Below, one piece after another: positions 62,491-64,000 of a stretch of 64,000 bases of DNA (the stretch's first letter is position 1; every line of letters starts with the position of its first letter). Below the pieces are notes generated by a model. That model did no database searches and was not told the DNA's origin. It worked only from the letters and a program-made list of their open reading frames with translations. This stretch comes from Streptomyces thermolilacinus SPC6 (GTDB lineage: Bacteria; Actinomycetota; Actinomycetes; Streptomycetales; Streptomycetaceae): NCBI RefSeq assembly GCF_000478605.2, contig NZ_ASHX02000001.1:2829895-2893894 (forward strand). Direction: 5' to 3'. Position numbers and translations under genes: made by a program.

Positions 62491-62538
62491 TCGTTCGAGA
62501 CGAAGAGGTCGTGGGCTCAAATCCCGCCACCCCGACAG
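62491..62538 (+). repeat. Right attachment site (attR), partial tRNA-Pro copy
   Basis: 48 nt matching tRNA-Pro positions 49990-50037 except for two substitutions. It holds no complete tRNA: the 5' half is absent. Confidence 0.9.
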
Positions 62539-62545
62539 CCAGCTC

Positions 62546-62579
62546 AGGGGCCTGATCCGCGAAAGCGGGTCGGGCCCCT
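62546..62579 (+). terminator. Terminator with GAAA tetraloop beside attR
   Basis: A 15-bp stem (two GU pairs) closed by GAAA, followed by GGGTGTTTT. It probably is the original tRNA-Pro terminator, displaced by the insertion. Confidence 0.85.
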
Positions 62580-62654
62580 GGGTGTTTTGCGGCGTTCGTG
62601 ACCCCCGTCTTGTGGCGGTGAAGACAGGCCGGTCGCAAGGGGGGTGTGGAGGGC

Positions 62655-63386
62655 TCAGGACGTGCTGGGCAGGGCCTCCTTGGAGGGGGTCAGCACCTCG
62701 GCGATGACCGGGCCGGACGAGGCCGCGGTGTCTGCCATGAAACGCAGCCGTCCTATGCCCAGGCGGCGCAGGGCCGGGCCGTGGTTGGCGGCGACGATGA
62801 GAGACGCGGCCAGCAGCAGGAGTTGCCACAGGGCCATCGTCGGGCGGCGCAGTGCGCGGGGCACCTCCGCCAGGGAGGCGTGCAGGCGCTCGCAGTGGAA
62901 CGGTATGTGACGCTGCTCGTCGGACAGGATGCGCCCCGCCACTTCCGAGGTGAGCGGGTCGTCGGCGCCGTCGCGCAGAGCCCGGTAATAGCGCACGGCC
63001 ACCACCTCCGCGACCATCAGAACCAGCAGTTCCATGCGCAGGCCCAGAAGGCGGCGGAGCCGTACGAAGAGCGTGTCGCTCCAGTGGCCGGTCAAGGTCG
63101 GTACGCCGCCGGCGGCCAGCAGCCGGGCGAGCAGGCGGGCATGGTTCTGCTCCTCGGCGACGAAGAGACGGACCGCCCGCGCGTAGTCGTCGTCACCGGC
63201 CTGCACCGCCTTGCCGACGAGGTTGGCGCCGTCCCCGTCCTCGCCGACCTGGAAGCGCTGGATGCTGGCCCACACCGCCGGGGGCAGCGTCACGCCCCGC
63301 GTCCAGTCCGGGTCTCCCTGGACACGCCTCCGTTCGCGCTCGTCCTCGAATCGCCGTGTCCATGCGGCGAAGTCGCCCGTACGCAC
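62655..63386 (-). CDS. Ferritin-like di-iron protein
   Basis: 243 residues from GTG 63386 with a GGGGGGAGACCGG leader. The four-helix-bundle ligands are Glu and ExxH in RLFVAEEQNHARLLARLL, Glu in MVAEVVAVRYYRALRDG and DEQRHIPFHCERL. A hydrophobic C-terminal helix (MALWQLLLLAASLIVAA) may anchor it. Possible oxygenase or desaturase-like activity; the substrate is unknown. It lies just outside attR. Confidence 0.8.
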   Translation of the reverse strand: MRTGDFAAWTRRFEDERERRRVQGDPDWTRGVTLPPAVWASIQRFQVGEDGDGANLVGKAVQAGDDDYARAVRLFVAEEQNHARLLARLLAAGGVPTLTGHWSDTLFVRLRRLLGLRMELLVLMVAEVVAVRYYRALRDGADDPLTSEVAGRILSDEQRHIPFHCERLHASLAEVPRALRRPTMALWQLLLLAASLIVAANHGPALRRLGIGRLRFMADTAASSGPVIAEVLTPSKEALPSTS

Positions 63387-63546
63387 CCGGTCTCCCCCCT
63401 CCTCCGGGGCGCAGCCGCCGACCGTTGTGCCCCCGGGAGGAACGACGTCGTAGAGCGCTGAAGCGTTCCCGGTGCCCGCCGTGCCGTGGGCAGGACGGGG
63501 AGGTGGCGGGTGGTGGCGATGGCGTGCGGCCGAATGAGCCGGGGGA

Positions 63547-64000
63547 TCAGCCGTAGGTCTCCCGGCGGCGCTGTCGGTGGAGACGGGTGCCTTGGCCCGC
63601 GCCGTTCACCGCGGTGAGGGAGGGCAGGGACGCTCCGCTGTTCCAGAGGCCGAGGTGGTCTCTGTGGACGGCGACGATGCCGTTGTGCGTCGCGAACCGT
63701 TCGGCGGGGGCGGTGAAGTACGTCGTCGCCACGAAGACCGCCACGTCCGCCTTGAAGTGCGTCTTCGCGCCCAGGAGGTCGCGTACCTCCCGGCTCGGGA
63801 TCTTGTTCCGGGGCGTGTACCGCTTGCACTGGATCACCATGCTGCGCCCGTCCGGGAGCCGCCCCAGCACGTCGGCGCCGTCGTCGTGGGAGCCGCCGAC
63901 CCGTCGTACGTCCGTGCAGCCGTCCCGTCGGCACAGCCCCACGACGAAGTCCTCGAACTCCGTGCCCGTCATGGCGTCCACCTCGGCCAGCGTCCGGTGC
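63547..64000 (-). CDS. Mrr-type restriction endonuclease, C-terminal part (5' end outside window)
   Basis: The frame is open to the window edge (RTLAEVDAMTGTEFEDFVVG), so the start lies beyond 64000; internal ATGs are at 63981 and 63972. The nuclease core is complete: GCTDVRRVGGSHDDGADVLGR, MVIQCKRYTPRNKIP (QxK) and REVRDLLGAKTHFKADVAVFVATTYFT. Family relatives carry an N-terminal membrane or helical region, which cannot be seen here. It is not linked to the island operon by orientation or spacing. Confidence 0.85.
   Translation of the reverse strand, partial: HRTLAEVDAMTGTEFEDFVVGLCRRDGCTDVRRVGGSHDDGADVLGRLPDGRSMVIQCKRYTPRNKIPSREVRDLLGAKTHFKADVAVFVATTYFTAPAERFATHNGIVAVHRDHLGLWNSGASLPSLTAVNGAGQGTRLHRQRRRETYG

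Larger units (their letters stand above)
50038..62538. mobile_element. tRNA-Pro-integrated genomic island carrying a putative defence system
   Basis: Bounded by 48-nt near-identical copies of the tRNA-Pro 3' end, 12.5 kb long. Genes inside are less GC-biased than the flanks (for example many GAT, AAG and GTT codons in the methyltransferase) and have no place in the conserved gene order. Paired TGGGAGCC octamers lie inside both ends. No integrase, excisionase or transfer gene is present, so it is either a decayed integrative element or one mobilised in trans. tRNA-Pro is a known target in Streptomyces (pSAM2 uses one). Two outward, unrelated cargo genes occupy the left end, the Dcm-Vsr-GHKL-helicase operon the middle, and remnants the right end. 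Confidence 0.9.
62078..62654. other. Right-end spacer of the island and chromosomal junction
   Basis: 577 bp without a gene. It contains the right-end octamers (62369-62387), a hairpin GGGAGC / GCTCCC (62381-62398), the attR copy and the following terminator. The segment 62381-62470 is a diverged copy of 60256-60345. Confidence 0.5.

Noticed and set aside
62646-63461. Plus-strand frame of 271 codons opposite the ferritin-like gene
   Set aside because: Low-complexity; the minus strand carries the di-iron ligands.

Overview
The window is a chromosomal segment of a Streptomyces-type actinobacterium. The evidence is very high GC, GTG/TTG starts, translationally coupled ATGA/GTGA overlaps, and a gene order I recognise as the conserved S. 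coelicolor tmk-topA to wblA neighbourhood (about SCO3542 to SCO3582). The same order is partly kept in Mycobacterium tuberculosis from topA to ponA2. The SCO and Rv correspondences are from memory, not from a search.

Core chromosome, 1-49,960. On the minus strand come an MFS/dTMP kinase fusion, topA, a small membrane protein, a methyltransferase, a lipoprotein, the H+-pyrophosphatase, and the bldG/anti-sigma pair. A MrfA-like helicase on the plus strand faces a seven-gene Tad/Flp-type cluster (17,365-22,402, minus) headed by an Ssd/CpaE-like ATPase. Next are a HAD phosphatase, the probable 6S-like RNA spacer, a degenerate Fic-like protein, a CooC-like ATPase, a deacetylase-like lipoprotein, acsA, nhaA, a small membrane protein coupled to an alpha/beta hydrolase, the nth-Nudix-marP operon with crp divergent from it, an SPFH protein, an MBL/Nudix pair, a RidA/DUF4177 pair, two coupled ArsA/Get3-like ATPases, wblA, a class A penicillin-binding protein, a YqeY protein and a metallophosphoesterase. 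Convergent pairs are separated by strong inverted repeats (14-28 bp arms). Several spacers are long, gene-free and made of degenerate GC-rich repeats; the largest is 29,872-31,402.

Island, about 50,038-62,538. A tRNA-Pro(CGG) gene at 49,961-50,034 is followed by 12.5 kb of lower-GC accessory DNA. The island ends in a 48-nt near-perfect copy of the tRNA 3' part (62,491-62,538, two mismatches). Each copy is followed by a GNRA-loop terminator, and each end carries a pair of TGGGAGCC octamers exactly 11 bp apart, which look like integrase arm sites. No integrase is present. The cargo is a C5 cytosine methyltransferase (Dcm family) coupled to a Vsr-type nuclease, an AbrB-like protein, a MORC/HSP90-like GHKL ATPase with a zinc ribbon, an Mrr-nuclease/SF2-helicase fusion, and an unknown 205-residue protein. 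This matches the restriction-like MORC/MutL systems predicted by comparative genomics (Iyer, Abhiman and Aravind) and is the best candidate for an under-described defence system here. A frameshifted XRE-Z1 fusion with its Walker lysine changed to arginine, a 62-residue membrane peptide, and two uncharacterised Streptomyces island proteins complete the element.

Right of the island are a ferritin-like protein and the C-terminal part of an Mrr-type nuclease that runs off the window.
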